A DNA stretch of 64,000 nt from Azospirillum oryzae (GCF_008364795.1 NZ_VTTM01000010.1:124001-188000), one strand, 5' to 3'; counted from the first letter of the stretch, positions 1-10,021 are shown. Translations and numbers: made by a program. Notes: generated by a model not told the origin, from the letters alone.

Positions 1-1
1 C

Positions 2-514
2 GTGACGGTGCGCGTGCTGTCTTCAACGGAGGCTCACGCAGCCGTGCCGGGGCTGACCGACGTGCTGCTCGATTGCGTGGCGGGCGGTGCGTCGGTCAGC
101 TTCATGGCGCCGCTCGACCGCGCCACCGCCGAAGGATTCTGGAGCCAAGTGGTGGCCGGGGTGGAGCAGGGGGAGCGCATCCTGCTGGTGGCTGAGGACG
201 GGGAAGGCGTCCTGGGCACCGTCCAGCTGGTGGTCGGCCAGCCGCCGAACCAGCCGCACCGCGCCGACCTGTCCAAGATGCTGGTCCACCGCCGCGCCCG
301 CCGCCGGGGTGTCGGCGCCGCCCTGATGCAGGCGGCCGAGGAGGCCGGCCGGGCCGCCGGCAAGACCCTGCTGGTGCTGGACACAGCATCGCCCGAGGCC
401 GAACGGTTGTACGAACGCGCCGGCTGGGTGAAGGTCGGCGTCATCCCGAACTACGCTTTGTGGCCGAAAGGCGGGTTCTGCGACACGACGTACTTTTACA
501 AGGCGCTGGGATGA
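2..514 (+). CDS. GNAT-family N-acetyltransferase
   Basis: Predicted cytosolic acetyl-CoA-dependent acetyltransferase of 170 residues; the substrate is unknown. The acetyl-CoA binding motif A is visible as RRARRRGVGAAL (about residues 96-107), followed by the typical C-terminal ERAGW segment and a final aromatic strand. The reading frame opens with GTG at base 2 of the window. The N-terminus matches a complete GNAT start in length, but a start further upstream cannot be excluded because the window edge is here. It faces maeB tail to tail. Confidence 0.85.
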   Translation: MTVRVLSSTEAHAAVPGLTDVLLDCVAGGASVSFMAPLDRATAEGFWSQVVAGVEQGERILLVAEDGEGVLGTVQLVVGQPPNQPHRADLSKMLVHRRARRRGVGAALMQAAEEAGRAAGKTLLVLDTASPEAERLYERAGWVKVGVIPNYALWPKGGFCDTTYFYKALG

Positions 515-608
515 GTGCATCCCCTTTGTCGAGACCGTCCGGCATGGGCAGCCCTCACCCGCATGATATCCTTTTACGGACTATAGGTCACCCAAGCCGG
601 AGAAACCA

Positions 609-642
609 TGCTCCCTCCTTCACCGGAATGGAGGAGGGAGCA
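609..642. terminator. Inverted repeat between convergent GNAT gene and maeB
   Basis: An 11-bp perfect stem (TGCTCCCTCCT at 609-619 and AGGAGGGAGCA at 632-642) with a 12-base loop sits between two genes that end towards each other. This is the position of a shared terminator. A clear U-tract is missing on both strands, so termination strength is uncertain. Confidence 0.45.
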
Positions 643-649
643 CCTCACC

Positions 650-2914
650 TCACCAGGGCAGCGAGTCGTGCGCCGCCAGCGCTGCGGCGGTGACGATGTC
701 ATTGACCGAGGCGCCCATGCTGACGATCTGCGCCGGCTTGTCTAGACCGATCAGCAGCGGGCCGATCATCTGGCCGCCCGCCATCTTGTTCAGCAGCTTG
801 GCCGAGATGTTGGCGGAATGCAGGCCGGGCATGATCAGCACGTTCGCCGGACCGGACAGCCGCGAGAACGGGTAGACCCGCTTCATCAGCTGGTAATCCA
901 GCGCCACGTCGGCCGACATCTCGCCGTCATACTCGAAATCGACCCGGCGGCTGTCGAGGATCGACAGGGCTTCCCGCAGCGGATCGGTGTTCGGGTGCGG
1001 CGTCTGGCCGAAGTTGGAGAAGGACAGCATCGCGATCCGCGGCTCGTGTCCCATCTGCCGGGCCTTGGCCGCGGCGCCAACCGCGATGTCGGCCAGCGTC
1101 TTGCCGTCGGGACGGACATGGACGGTGGTGTCGGCGATGAAGACGGTGCGGTTGCGGGTGATGAACAGGTGCAGGCCGAACACCGGCTCGCTCGCCTTCG
1201 GGTCGACGACGCGGCGGATTTCCTCGTACGCGACGCCGAAGCTGCGGGTCAGGCCGGTCACCATGGCGTGGGCGTCGCCCTGCGCCACCATGCAGGCGGC
1301 GAAGACGTTGCGGTCCTGGTTGACCATCCGTTGGCAGTCGCGCAGCAGGGCGCCCTTGCGCTGCAGGCGGCGGTACAGGTGGTCGGCATAGCGGCGGTTG
1401 GCGTCCGACAGGCGGGCGTTGTGGATTTCGAACTGGACGTTGGGCTGCCCCATCGCCACCAGCTGCTCCTTGATGACCTCTTCACGCCCGATCAGCACCG
1501 GCGTGCCGTAGCCGCCGGCACGGAAGGCCATGGCGGCGCGGATCGTCCGCTCCTCCTCGCCCTCGGCGAAGACGACGCGGCGCGGGTTGGTCCGCACCTT
1601 CTCCAGGATCAGTTCCAGGCTGTCGGCGGTCGGATCGAGGCGGGTCCGCAGGGAATGCTTGTAGCTGGTCAGGTCGAGGATCGGCTTGCGCGCCACGCCG
1701 CTTTCCATCGCCGCCTGGGCGACGGCGGCCGGAACGGTGACGATCAGGCGCGGGTCGAAGGGCACCGGGATGATATAGTCCGGGCCATAGCGCAGACGGC
1801 GCCCGGAATAGGCGGCGTCGACCTCGTCCGGCACATCCTCGCGCGCAAGTGCTGCCAGCGCCTTGGCGGCGGCCACCTTCATCGCCTCGTTGATGGTGGT
1901 GGCGCGGACATCCAGCGCGCCGCGGAACAGGTAGGGGAAGCCCAGGACGTTGTTGACCTGGTTCGGATAGTCCGAGCGGCCGGTCGCCACGATGGCGTCG
2001 GCGCGCACCGCCTTCACATCCTCCGGCGTGATCTCCGGATCGGGGTTGGCGAGCGCGAAGATGATCGGCTTGGCCGCCATCGACTTCACCATCTCCTGCG
2101 TCATCGCCCCCTTGGCCGACAGGCCGACGAACACGTCGGAGCCGGCCACCGCCTCTTCCAGCGTGCGCTTGTCGGTGTCGACGGCAAAGGACGACTTCCA
2201 CTGGTTCATGCCGTTGGTGCGGCCGCGATAGACCACGCCCTTGGTGTCGCACAGGATGATGTTTTCACGTGAAACACCCATCGTGCAGAACAGCTCGGCG
2301 CAGGCGATGCCCGCGGCACCGGCGCCGTTCACCACCATCTTCACGTCTTCGATGCGGCGGCCGGTGATGTCGCAGGCGTTGATCAGGCCGGCGGCGGCGA
2401 TGATCGCGGTGCCGTGCTGGTCGTCGTGGAAGACCGGGATGTCCAGCAGCTCGCGCAGCCGCTCCTCGATGATGAAGCAGTCGGGCGCCTTGATGTCTTC
2501 CAGGTTGATGCCGCCGAAGCTGGGGCCGAGGAAGCGCACGCAGTTGACGAACTCGTCGACGTCGCGGGTGTCGACCTCCAGGTCGATGCCGTCGACGTCG
2601 GCGAAACGCTTGAACAGCACCGCCTTGCCTTCCATCACCGGCTTGCCGGCGAGCGCGCCCAGGTCGCCCAGCCCCAGCACAGCCGTGCCGTTGGAGATGA
2701 TGGCGACGATGTTGCCCTTGGCCGTGTAGTCATAGGCGAGGGACGGATCCTCGGCGATGCGCAGGCAGGGCGCGGCGACGCCGGGCGAATAGGCCAGCGC
2801 CAGATCGCGCTGGGTCGTCAGCGGCTTGGTCGGAGTGATTTCCAGCTTGCCGGGCCGGCCGCTGGAATGCAGCAGCAGGGCCTCTTCGTCGGTGACGCGC
2901 TTGGTGTCGGACAT
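650..2914 (-). CDS. maeB: NADP-dependent malic enzyme, phosphotransacetylase-fused (MaeB type)
   Basis: Oxidative decarboxylation of malate to pyruvate with NADP reduction; a cytosolic anaplerotic enzyme. The 754-residue protein has the two-part MaeB layout: a malic enzyme catalytic and NAD(P)-binding half (about 1-420, with FHDDQHGTA at 162-170 and the Rossmann turn NGAGAAG at 196-202) and a C-terminal phosphotransacetylase-like half that is regulatory in studied homologues. The start is the ATG before SDTKRV, with GAGG about 10 bases upstream; the frame stays open 39 codons further but that part lacks family similarity. A parS-like sequence lies inside the gene at codons reading G-V-S-R-E-N. 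Confidence 0.95.
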   Translation of the reverse strand: MSDTKRVTDEEALLLHSSGRPGKLEITPTKPLTTQRDLALAYSPGVAAPCLRIAEDPSLAYDYTAKGNIVAIISNGTAVLGLGDLGALAGKPVMEGKAVLFKRFADVDGIDLEVDTRDVDEFVNCVRFLGPSFGGINLEDIKAPDCFIIEERLRELLDIPVFHDDQHGTAIIAAAGLINACDITGRRIEDVKMVVNGAGAAGIACAELFCTMGVSRENIILCDTKGVVYRGRTNGMNQWKSSFAVDTDKRTLEEAVAGSDVFVGLSAKGAMTQEMVKSMAAKPIIFALANPDPEITPEDVKAVRADAIVATGRSDYPNQVNNVLGFPYLFRGALDVRATTINEAMKVAAAKALAALAREDVPDEVDAAYSGRRLRYGPDYIIPVPFDPRLIVTVPAAVAQAAMESGVARKPILDLTSYKHSLRTRLDPTADSLELILEKVRTNPRRVVFAEGEEERTIRAAMAFRAGGYGTPVLIGREEVIKEQLVAMGQPNVQFEIHNARLSDANRRYADHLYRRLQRKGALLRDCQRMVNQDRNVFAACMVAQGDAHAMVTGLTRSFGVAYEEIRRVVDPKASEPVFGLHLFITRNRTVFIADTTVHVRPDGKTLADIAVGAAAKARQMGHEPRIAMLSFSNFGQTPHPNTDPLREALSILDSRRVDFEYDGEMSADVALDYQLMKRVYPFSRLSGPANVLIMPGLHSANISAKLLNKMAGGQMIGPLLIGLDKPAQIVSMGASVNDIVTAAALAAHDSLPW
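2261..2276. other. parS: parS-like ParB-binding site within maeB (14/16)
   Basis: The sequence GTTTTCACGTGAAACA matches the bacterial parS consensus TGTTTCACGTGAAACA at 14 of 16 positions, with the CACGTG core and the whole right half intact. It lies in maeB coding sequence. Binding by ParB is inferred from similarity and from the parAB operon 6-7 kb away. Confidence 0.55.
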
Positions 2915-3220
2915 GGATGTCGTGTTCCTCAACGGAGTGCTGATGCCCGTCGGTCTTCGTTGGTGCCTTTTGTGCGGTGCGCTGCCGACGGTGGGGCCGC
3001 GATGGTATACGCCGCACGCGCAACTCGCCAAGCCTCCATCGCCCGCTTTTTGTACGAATCATGCATTTTTTTGACGATTGGCGACACATCCAGTTTGCTG
3101 CACGTCCTATCTGATCCGCTTTCCGTGCATGACCATGCTGGTAGGGGCAGCCGGGCGGCGGCTGGTATCATGCGGTGCGAAAAGCAACCGACGCTCTAAG
3201 TCCCTGCCGGAGCCGCCATC
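2915..3220. other. Divergent intergenic region between maeB and the MFS gene
   Basis: About 306 bases with no supported gene. It must carry promoters for maeB (leftward) and the transporter (rightward). An AT-rich patch around 3055-3075 contains TTGACG (3071-3076) as a possible rightward -35 element, but no convincing -10 follows at normal spacing. No repeat or RNA element was recognised. Confidence 0.4.
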
Positions 3221-4516
3221 TTGTCCCTGGCCCCCAACTCCGCGGCTCCCACCGCGCTGACGCCGGACGAACGCCGCATCACGCTGGTCATCGCGGCGGT
3301 GCAGTTCATCAACATCCTCGATTTCATGATGGTGATGCCGCTCGGCCCGGACTTCGCGCGGGCCTTGGACATCCCGGCGGCGCACATCGGCTATATCGGC
3401 GGCAGCTACACCGCCGCCGCAGCCTTGGCCGGATTGATCGGGTCGATGCTGCTCGACCGCTTCGACCGGCGCCGGGCGCTCGCCGTCGCCATGGCCGGGC
3501 TGATCGTGTCGACCGCGCTGGGCGGTCTGGCGTGGGACTTCCACTCCTTGCTGGCGGCGCGCGTGCTTGCCGGACTGTTCGGCGGCCCGGCCGTCGCGGT
3601 CGCCATCGCCACGGTGACCGATCAGGTGGCGCCGCAGCGCCGGGGACAGGCGATGGGGGCCGTCATGTCGGCTTTCTCACTGTCGGCCATCGCCGGGGTG
3701 CCGGTGGGGCTGGAACTGGCGCTCTATGGCGGCTGGAGGTTGCCCTTCTTCGCGGTGGCCTTCGCCGGTCTGGTCGTCGCCGTGGCCGCAATCGCCATCC
3801 TGCCGCCGCAGCGCGGCCATCTCGCCGGGGCAGGGATGAAGACGGGGGCCTGGCTACGGATGACGGCGCTGCTGTCGCGCCGCAAGGTCTGGCTGGCCTA
3901 TGCCACCGTGGCGCTGGTGCAGGTCCAGCAATTCATGATCGTCCCCAACATCGCCGCCTATGTGCAGGGCAATCTGGGCTTCCCGCGCGACCATCTCAGC
4001 CTGGTCTACATGACCGGCGGCACGCTGAGCTTCTTCGCCGCGCGCTGGGCCGGGCGGCTGGTCGACCGCCACGGCTCCAGCGCCGTCACCTTCGCGGCGA
4101 CGGTGGGGTTGAGCCTGGTGATCTTCTTCGCCTTCATCGGCTACCGGCCGTGGATGCCGGTGCTGGGGCTGTTCCCCTTCTTCATGACCTTCGTCGGCAT
4201 CCGCATGGTCGCCAACGGCGCCGCCTTCTCCCGCGTGCCGGACCCGCAGGAGCGTGCCGGCTTCATGGCGCTGGTATCGGCGGTGCAGCATCTCAGCTCC
4301 GCCTTCGGCGCCTTCCTGTCGGCCGAGATCCTGACCAACGCCGCCGACGGCCGGCTGGAGCATGTGACGACCATGGCGACCATCTCCATCACCATCGGGC
4401 TTGCCGTGCCGCTGCTGACCTTGTGGCTGGAACGGGCGACGCGCCCGTCGGCGACGCCGTTGCCCCTGGCGGTCAACGCCGACGCCGTGCTGGACGGGGG
4501 CGGGCAGAGCCGTTAG
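3221..4516 (+). CDS. MFS transporter, probable drug or metabolite efflux
   Basis: A 431-residue inner-membrane protein with about 12 hydrophobic segments in two halves, typical of the major facilitator superfamily. The loop after segment 2 reads LLDRFDRRRAL, an MFS motif-A-like basic loop (GxxxDRxxRR family). The segment-5 region with GVPVGLELALYGGWRLPF resembles the drug:H+ antiporter group. The start is TTG at 3221 with GGAG 8 bases upstream. Substrate cannot be told from sequence. It is separated from rph by 39 bases and may be co-transcribed with it. Confidence 0.88.
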   Translation: MSLAPNSAAPTALTPDERRITLVIAAVQFINILDFMMVMPLGPDFARALDIPAAHIGYIGGSYTAAAALAGLIGSMLLDRFDRRRALAVAMAGLIVSTALGGLAWDFHSLLAARVLAGLFGGPAVAVAIATVTDQVAPQRRGQAMGAVMSAFSLSAIAGVPVGLELALYGGWRLPFFAVAFAGLVVAVAAIAILPPQRGHLAGAGMKTGAWLRMTALLSRRKVWLAYATVALVQVQQFMIVPNIAAYVQGNLGFPRDHLSLVYMTGGTLSFFAARWAGRLVDRHGSSAVTFAATVGLSLVIFFAFIGYRPWMPVLGLFPFFMTFVGIRMVANGAAFSRVPDPQERAGFMALVSAVQHLSSAFGAFLSAEILTNAADGRLEHVTTMATISITIGLAVPLLTLWLERATRPSATPLPLAVNADAVLDGGGQSR

Positions 4517-4555
4517 CTTGCCGCCGAACCGCAAACGACCTTCGGAATGATGCCC

Positions 4556-5275
<720 letters not shown>

Positions 5276-5302
5276 GCCGGAATCAGCCAGAGGTTCATCA
5301 TC

Positions 5303-5902
5303 ATGTCCGCTCCCCGCCGCTTCACCGGCGACACCCTCGTCATCGCCAGCCACAACAAGGGCAAGGTGCGCGAGATCGCCGATTTGCTCGGCCCCTATGT
5401 CGCCACCTTCACCTCGGCCGGGGAGCTGGGCCTGCCCGAACCGGAAGAGACCGGGACCACTTTCATCGCCAATGCGGAGCTGAAGGCGAAGGCCGCTGCC
5501 GCCGCCGGCCATGTCGCGCTCGCCGACGACAGTGGGCTGGTGGTGCCGGCGCTGGACGGCGATCCCGGCATCTATTCCGCCCGCTGGGCCGGCCCGACCA
5601 AGGACTTCGCCATGGCGATGCGGAAGGTCGAGGACGGACTTGCCGGGAAAAGCGACCGCAGTGCCTATTTCGTCTGCGCCCTGTCGCTGGCCTGGCCGGA
5701 CGGCCATGTCGAGACGGTGGAGGGCCGCTGCTACGGCACGCTGGTGTGGCCGCCGCGCGGACCGCATGGCTTCGGCTATGACCCGATGTTCCTGCCGGAC
5801 GGCCACGAGTTGACCTTCGGCGAGATGGATCCGGCCAGGAAGCACGAGATGAGCCACCGGGCCGACGCCTTCCGCCAGCTGGTGGAGCGGTGTTTCCGGT
5901 GA
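5303..5902 (+). CDS. rdgB: RdgB/HAM1 non-canonical purine NTP pyrophosphatase
   Basis: Hydrolyses dITP, dXTP, ITP and XTP to monophosphates, keeping deaminated purines out of DNA and RNA. The 199-residue protein carries the nucleotide-binding start SHNKGKVREI, the metal-binding DDSGLVVPALDG and the GFGYDPMF motif. The stop codon overlaps the next gene: GTGA at 5899-5902 contains both the hemW start GTG and the rdgB stop TGA, so the two are likely translationally coupled. Confidence 0.96.
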   Translation: MSAPRRFTGDTLVIASHNKGKVREIADLLGPYVATFTSAGELGLPEPEETGTTFIANAELKAKAAAAAGHVALADDSGLVVPALDGDPGIYSARWAGPTKDFAMAMRKVEDGLAGKSDRSAYFVCALSLAWPDGHVETVEGRCYGTLVWPPRGPHGFGYDPMFLPDGHELTFGEMDPARKHEMSHRADAFRQLVERCFR

Positions 5903-7074
5903 GCGTTTCCGATCCTGGCTCCTCTGGCCCTGGTTTTGCAGTCTACATTCACTGGCCCTTCTGCAAGTCGAAGTGCCCCTATTGCGATTTCAACAGCCAT
6001 GTCCGCGAGCGGGTCGACCATGACCGCTGGCGGGCCGGGCTGCTGCGCGAACTGGACCATTACGCCGACCTGACCGCCGGCCGCACCGTCACCTCGATCT
6101 TCTTCGGCGGCGGCACGCCGTCGCTGATGGAACCGGCTACGGTCGGCGCCATCATCGACCGCGTCGCCCAACGCTGGGCGGTCGCCGAATGGCTGGAGGT
6201 GACGCTGGAAGCCAACCCGACCTCTGTCGAGGCCGACAAGTTCCGCGCCTTCCGCACCGCCGGGATCAACCGCGTTTCTCTCGGCATCCAGGCGTTGGAC
6301 GACGCCAGCCTGAAGTTCCTCGGCCGCCAGCACAATGCGGCGGAGGCGACCGGCGCCATCGATCTGGCGGCGAAGACCTTCGACCGCTTCTCCTTCGACC
6401 TGATCTATGCCCGTCCCGGCCAGACGGTGGCGGCTTGGCAGGCGGAGCTGACACGGGCGCTGGACTATGCCGTCGGTCATCTGTCGGTCTATCAGCTGAC
6501 GATCGAGGAGGGCACCGCCTTCTACCCGCTGCATGCCCGCGGCGATCTGGTGCTGCCCGACGAGAATTTGGCCGGCGATCTCTATGAGGCGACGCAGAAC
6601 CAGCTGATGGCGGCAGGCCTGCCGGCCTACGAGATTTCCAACCACGCCCGCCCGGGCGAGGAAAGCCGCCACAACCTGACCTACTGGCGCTATGGCGACT
6701 ATGTCGGCATCGGCCCCGGCGCTCACGGCCGGCTGACGTTGCATGGCGAGAAATTCGCCACCCGCGCCCATCGTGCCCCGGAAATCTGGCTGGAGCGGGT
6801 GGAACGAGACGGCCATGGTGCCGCCGCCCCTGATCCCATCGACCGTGAGTCCCGCGGCACCGAGCTGCTGATGATGGGGCTGCGCCTGAGCGAGGGCGTG
6901 CGGCTCGGCCGTCTGGTGGAGGAAACCGGCCGGACGCTGGATGATTTCGTCGATCCGGCGGCCTTGTCCCGCCTGATCGATGGCGGTTTCCTGACCCGCG
7001 ATGCCGACCGCCTGGTTGCGACATCGGAGGGGCTACAGCGTCTGAACGCGGTGCTCAGCGCAATTCTGGCGTAA
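5899..7074 (+). CDS. hemW: Radical SAM haem chaperone HemW
   Basis: A 391-residue radical SAM protein of the HemN/HemW group. The CxxxCxxC cluster motif is CKSKCPYC (Cys22, 26, 29), followed by FFGGGTPSL. It lacks the long N-terminal extension and extra cysteine of true oxygen-independent coproporphyrinogen oxidase, so HemW, a haem-binding chaperone, is the better call. GTG at 5899 is chosen because it overlaps the rdgB stop and has GGAG 11 bases upstream; a GTG at 5890 in the same frame has that motif only 2 bases away. Confidence 0.9.
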   Translation: MSVSDPGSSGPGFAVYIHWPFCKSKCPYCDFNSHVRERVDHDRWRAGLLRELDHYADLTAGRTVTSIFFGGGTPSLMEPATVGAIIDRVAQRWAVAEWLEVTLEANPTSVEADKFRAFRTAGINRVSLGIQALDDASLKFLGRQHNAAEATGAIDLAAKTFDRFSFDLIYARPGQTVAAWQAELTRALDYAVGHLSVYQLTIEEGTAFYPLHARGDLVLPDENLAGDLYEATQNQLMAAGLPAYEISNHARPGEESRHNLTYWRYGDYVGIGPGAHGRLTLHGEKFATRAHRAPEIWLERVERDGHGAAAPDPIDRESRGTELLMMGLRLSEGVRLGRLVEETGRTLDDFVDPAALSRLIDGGFLTRDADRLVATSEGLQRLNAVLSAILA

Positions 7075-7106
7075 GATCCCTTGTCTTCAATGGGAAAGGG
7101 CAGGGG

Positions 7107-7601
7107 ATGCTCATCAGTCTGATCGTCGCCGCCGCGACCAATGACGTGATTGGCCGTGACGGCCAGCTTCCCTGGCACCTTCCCGGCGATCTGCGCCGCT
7201 TTAGGGAACTGACGATGGGCAAGCCGATCCTGATGGGTCGGAAGACCTGGGACTCCCTGCCACGCCGTCCGCTGCCCGGCCGCGACAATCTGGTGGTGAG
7301 CCGCCAGGGACTCGTCGGCGAGCATGACGGCGCCCGCTGGTTTACCGGGCTTGGGGCGGCGGTGTCATGGGCCCAAGGCTCCGGCGCGGCCGAATTGTGC
7401 GTCATCGGCGGTGCCGCCCTGTTCCGCGAGACACTGCCGATCGCCGATCGCCTGCACCTGACCCGCATCGAAAGCACGGTGGAGGGCGACACGCTGATGC
7501 CGCCCATCGCGGCGGAATGGGCGGAGGTGTGGTCGAGCGCGCCCATGGAAGAGAATGGGCTGTTCTATCGCTACATCGATTTCGAAAAGGTGCGCGGGTA
7601 G
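7107..7601 (+). CDS. folA: Dihydrofolate reductase
   Basis: Reduces dihydrofolate to tetrahydrofolate with NADPH. The 164-residue protein has the family landmarks LIVAAATNDVIG, LPWHLPGDLRRF, and MGRKTWDSLPRRPLPGR. The usual neighbour thyA is not in the window. It ends against parB, which runs the other way. Confidence 0.96.
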   Translation: MLISLIVAAATNDVIGRDGQLPWHLPGDLRRFRELTMGKPILMGRKTWDSLPRRPLPGRDNLVVSRQGLVGEHDGARWFTGLGAAVSWAQGSGAAELCVIGGAALFRETLPIADRLHLTRIESTVEGDTLMPPIAAEWAEVWSSAPMEENGLFYRYIDFEKVRG

Positions 7602-7616
7602 GGGGCGAGCGCCCCC
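7601..7616. terminator. Short GC-only hairpin between convergent folA and parB
   Basis: GGGGGC, a four-base loop and GCCCCC form a compact hairpin at the end of folA, 10 bases before the parB stop codon. Its position between convergent genes suggests a terminator, but there is no U-tract. Confidence 0.35.
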
Positions 7617-7626
7617 GGCAAGTCCG

Positions 7627-8538
7627 TTACTCTTCGCCGCCCAGCCGGTGCAGAACGTCGTCCAGCTGGTCGAGCGTCTGGTAATGGATGGTGATCGTCC
7701 CGCGCTGCCCCTGCGGGTTGATCGCGACCTTCAGCCCGATGCGGGCGGAGATCTCCTCCTCCAGATTGATCAGGTCGACGTCCTTCATCGCCGGGGCGCT
7801 GCCGGCGCCGCCGTTCGCGGCCTTGCCCTTCTTCGCCTTGAGCTGATCGCCACGCATCAGGTCTTCGGTCTGGCGGACGTTCAGGCCACGCGTCACCACC
7901 TCGCGGGCGACCGCAGCAGGATCCGGGGCGGTCAGCAGGGCGCGGGCGTGGCCGGCGGTCAGCGCGCCATCCTGGACCATCGACTTGACCGGTTCCGGCA
8001 GAGCCAGCAGGCGCATCATGTTGGCGACATGGCTGCGGCTCTTGCCGACGGCGCGGGCCAGATCCTCCTGCGTGTGTTCGAACTCCTCCATCAGGCGGCG
8101 ATAGCCCTCCGCCTCTTCCAACGGGGTCAGATCCTGGCGCTGGATGTTCTCGATCAGCGCGATTTCCAACGCCTCGCGGTCGCTGAGATCGCGGATGACG
8201 ACCGGAACCTCGTGCAGGCCGGCGATCTGAGCGGCGCGCCAGCGGCGTTCGCCGGCGATCAGCTCATAGGAATTGGCATCCTCGCCATCGCGGCGGACCA
8301 GCAGCGGCTGCAGGATGCCCTTGTCGCGGATGGAGTCGACGAGGCCCTGGATGGCCTCCTCGTCGAACTTCCGCCGCGGCTGGTACTTGCCGGGATGGAC
8401 GAACTCGATCGGCACCTGCTTGGACTGCCGCACTTTGTCGAGCGCCGAATAATCCTCGGTCGCCTCGCCGAACAGGGCGGAAAGGCCGCGGCCCAGACTG
8501 GCGCGGCGGGCGCCCCCTTGCTTGGTGTCGTCGATCAT
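7627..8538 (-). CDS. parB: Chromosome partitioning protein ParB
   Basis: CTP-dependent DNA clamp that loads at parS and organises the origin region. The 303-residue protein shows the conserved N-terminal ParB/Srx fold with GERRWRAA (96-103, CTP-binding box) and ENIQR (130-134), then a helix-turn-helix at about 157-178 (DLARAVGKSRSHVANMMRLL) that reads parS, and a short C-terminal dimerisation region. Its start overlaps the parA stop by ATGA, so the pair is coupled. parS-like sites occur near and around it. Confidence 0.97.
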   Translation of the reverse strand: MIDDTKQGGARRASLGRGLSALFGEATEDYSALDKVRQSKQVPIEFVHPGKYQPRRKFDEEAIQGLVDSIRDKGILQPLLVRRDGEDANSYELIAGERRWRAAQIAGLHEVPVVIRDLSDREALEIALIENIQRQDLTPLEEAEGYRRLMEEFEHTQEDLARAVGKSRSHVANMMRLLALPEPVKSMVQDGALTAGHARALLTAPDPAAVAREVVTRGLNVRQTEDLMRGDQLKAKKGKAANGGAGSAPAMKDVDLINLEEEISARIGLKVAINPQGQRGTITIHYQTLDQLDDVLHRLGGEE

Positions 8539-9332
8539 GCGGTCAGTCTCTTCTCACGGCGCAGCACCTCGCCCGCCAGATGGATGTAGGCCTGGGATCC
8601 GGGGCAGCGCATGTCATAGATCAGCACCGGCTTGCCGTGGGACGGCGCCTCCGAGACCTTGACGTTGCGCGGGATCACGGTGTCGTACACCTTCTCCCCG
8701 AAGAAGCCGCGGACGTCCGCCGCCACCATGTCCGACAGGTTGTTGCGCTTGTCAAACATCGTCAGCACGACGCCGTGGATGTCCAGGTTCGGGTTGAAGG
8801 CGCGCTTCACCCGCTCGATGGTGCGGACCAGATGGCTGAGACCCTCCAGCGCGTAGAACTCGCACTGCAGGGGAACCATCACCGCATGCGACGCCACCAG
8901 CGCGTTCAGCGTCAACAGGCCAAGCGCCGGCGGGCAGTCGATCAGGACATAGTCGTATTCCAGCGCGCTGTTGGCGACCGCCTCGCGCAGGCGGAACTCG
9001 CGCCGCTCGGCGCCGACCAGTTCAATCTCCGCGCCCGACAGATCGACCGACGAGGTGATGATCGACAGGTTCGGCACGGAGGAGGGGGTCGCCGCCTGCT
9101 CCAGCGACACGTCGTCGAACAGCACGTCATAGATGCCGACGCGGCGGTCCGATCGGGGAATGCCGAGACCGGTGGACGCGTTGCCCTGCGGGTCGAGGTC
9201 GATCACCAGCACCCGCTTGCCGATGACAGCGAGCGCGGTGGCGAGGTTGATCGTCGTCGTGGTCTTGCCCACGCCGCCCTTCTGGTTGGCAATCGCAACC
9301 ACACGGGCAAGGGGACGGGTGACGGCAGACAT
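8535..9332 (-). CDS. parA: Chromosome partitioning ATPase ParA
   Basis: Walker-type DNA-binding ATPase that moves ParB-parS complexes. The 265-residue protein begins after a short N-terminus with the deviant Walker A box KGGVGKTT (18-25); the Walker B region is YVLIDCPPALG. The ATG at 9332 has GAGAGG upstream and gives normal family length; an in-frame ATG at 9410 would add 26 residues without family similarity and overlap rsmG. It is the second-last gene of the mnmE-mnmG-rsmG-parA-parB order. Confidence 0.96.
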   Translation of the reverse strand: MSAVTRPLARVVAIANQKGGVGKTTTTINLATALAVIGKRVLVIDLDPQGNASTGLGIPRSDRRVGIYDVLFDDVSLEQAATPSSVPNLSIITSSVDLSGAEIELVGAERREFRLREAVANSALEYDYVLIDCPPALGLLTLNALVASHAVMVPLQCEFYALEGLSHLVRTIERVKRAFNPNLDIHGVVLTMFDKRNNLSDMVAADVRGFFGEKVYDTVIPRNVKVSEAPSHGKPVLIYDMRCPGSQAYIHLAGEVLRREKRLTA

Positions 9333-9406
9333 GGCAGCCTCTCGGGTGTCCGGTTGGCGGGAAGAGGGCAAAGAGAGTGTGTCGGGAACTGTGTCAGGCA
9401 CGGTTT

Positions 9407-10021
9407 TCACGCACGCTCAAGATGACCGACACGTAGGATGGTTCCGCTCGGATCGGTGCGGCTGTCAAATCGCTCAGGATCCAGTGTCCAATATTGCGTG
9501 GCGGCGGTCAATTCGTCGTCCAGCGCGGCGCCCTTCAGGAACAGGAACTTGCCGCGCGATCCGATGAAGGGGTGGGCCCAGGCAAAGAGATCGGTCAGGG
9601 GCGCCAGGGCGCGGGCGGTGACGACATCGGCCTCGATGCCGGTGACGGTTTCGATCCGCTTGGTGTGGACGGTGACCGGGGCCTCGCAGACGCGGGCGAC
9701 CTCGCGCAGGAAGGCGCATTTGCGCACGTCGCTCTCGATCAGATGCACCTGCGGCACGCCGAGGATGGCGAGCACCAGACCGGGGAAACCGGCACCGCTG
9801 CCGAGATCGACCAGCACCCGCGTGCCCTCCGGCAGCAGCGGGTAGAGCTGGGCGGAATCGAAGAAGTGGCGTTTCCACGCATCGGCCAGGGTGGACGGGC
9901 CGACCAGATTGATCTTCGGCTGCCACTTGCGCAGCAGCCCGTCATAGGCGATCAGACGGTCGAGCGTTTCACGTGAAACACCGGTGGCCTCCTGAAATGC
10001 AACCGCGTCGAACCCGCTCAT
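9407..10021 (-). CDS. rsmG: 16S rRNA (guanine-527-N7)-methyltransferase
   Basis: SAM-dependent methylation of G527 in 16S rRNA (formerly GidB). The 204-residue protein has the SAM-binding motif VDLGSGAGFPGLVLAI (about 71-86) and the conserved N-terminal helical part with WQPKINLV. Its start overlaps the mnmG stop by ATGA. The N-terminal codons G-V-S-R-E-T (14-19) contain a 15/16 parS site, so this protein segment is also constrained as DNA. Confidence 0.96.
   Translation of the reverse strand: MSGFDAVAFQEATGVSRETLDRLIAYDGLLRKWQPKINLVGPSTLADAWKRHFFDSAQLYPLLPEGTRVLVDLGSGAGFPGLVLAILGVPQVHLIESDVRKCAFLREVARVCEAPVTVHTKRIETVTGIEADVVTARALAPLTDLFAWAHPFIGSRGKFLFLKGAALDDELTAATQYWTLDPERFDSRTDPSGTILRVGHLERA
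9965..9980. other. parS: parS site within rsmG (15/16)
   Basis: CGTTTCACGTGAAACA differs from TGTTTCACGTGAAACA only at the first base. It lies near the 5' end of rsmG, about 0.6 kb upstream of parA, close enough to link parAB expression to ParB binding, though that is inference. Confidence 0.8.
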
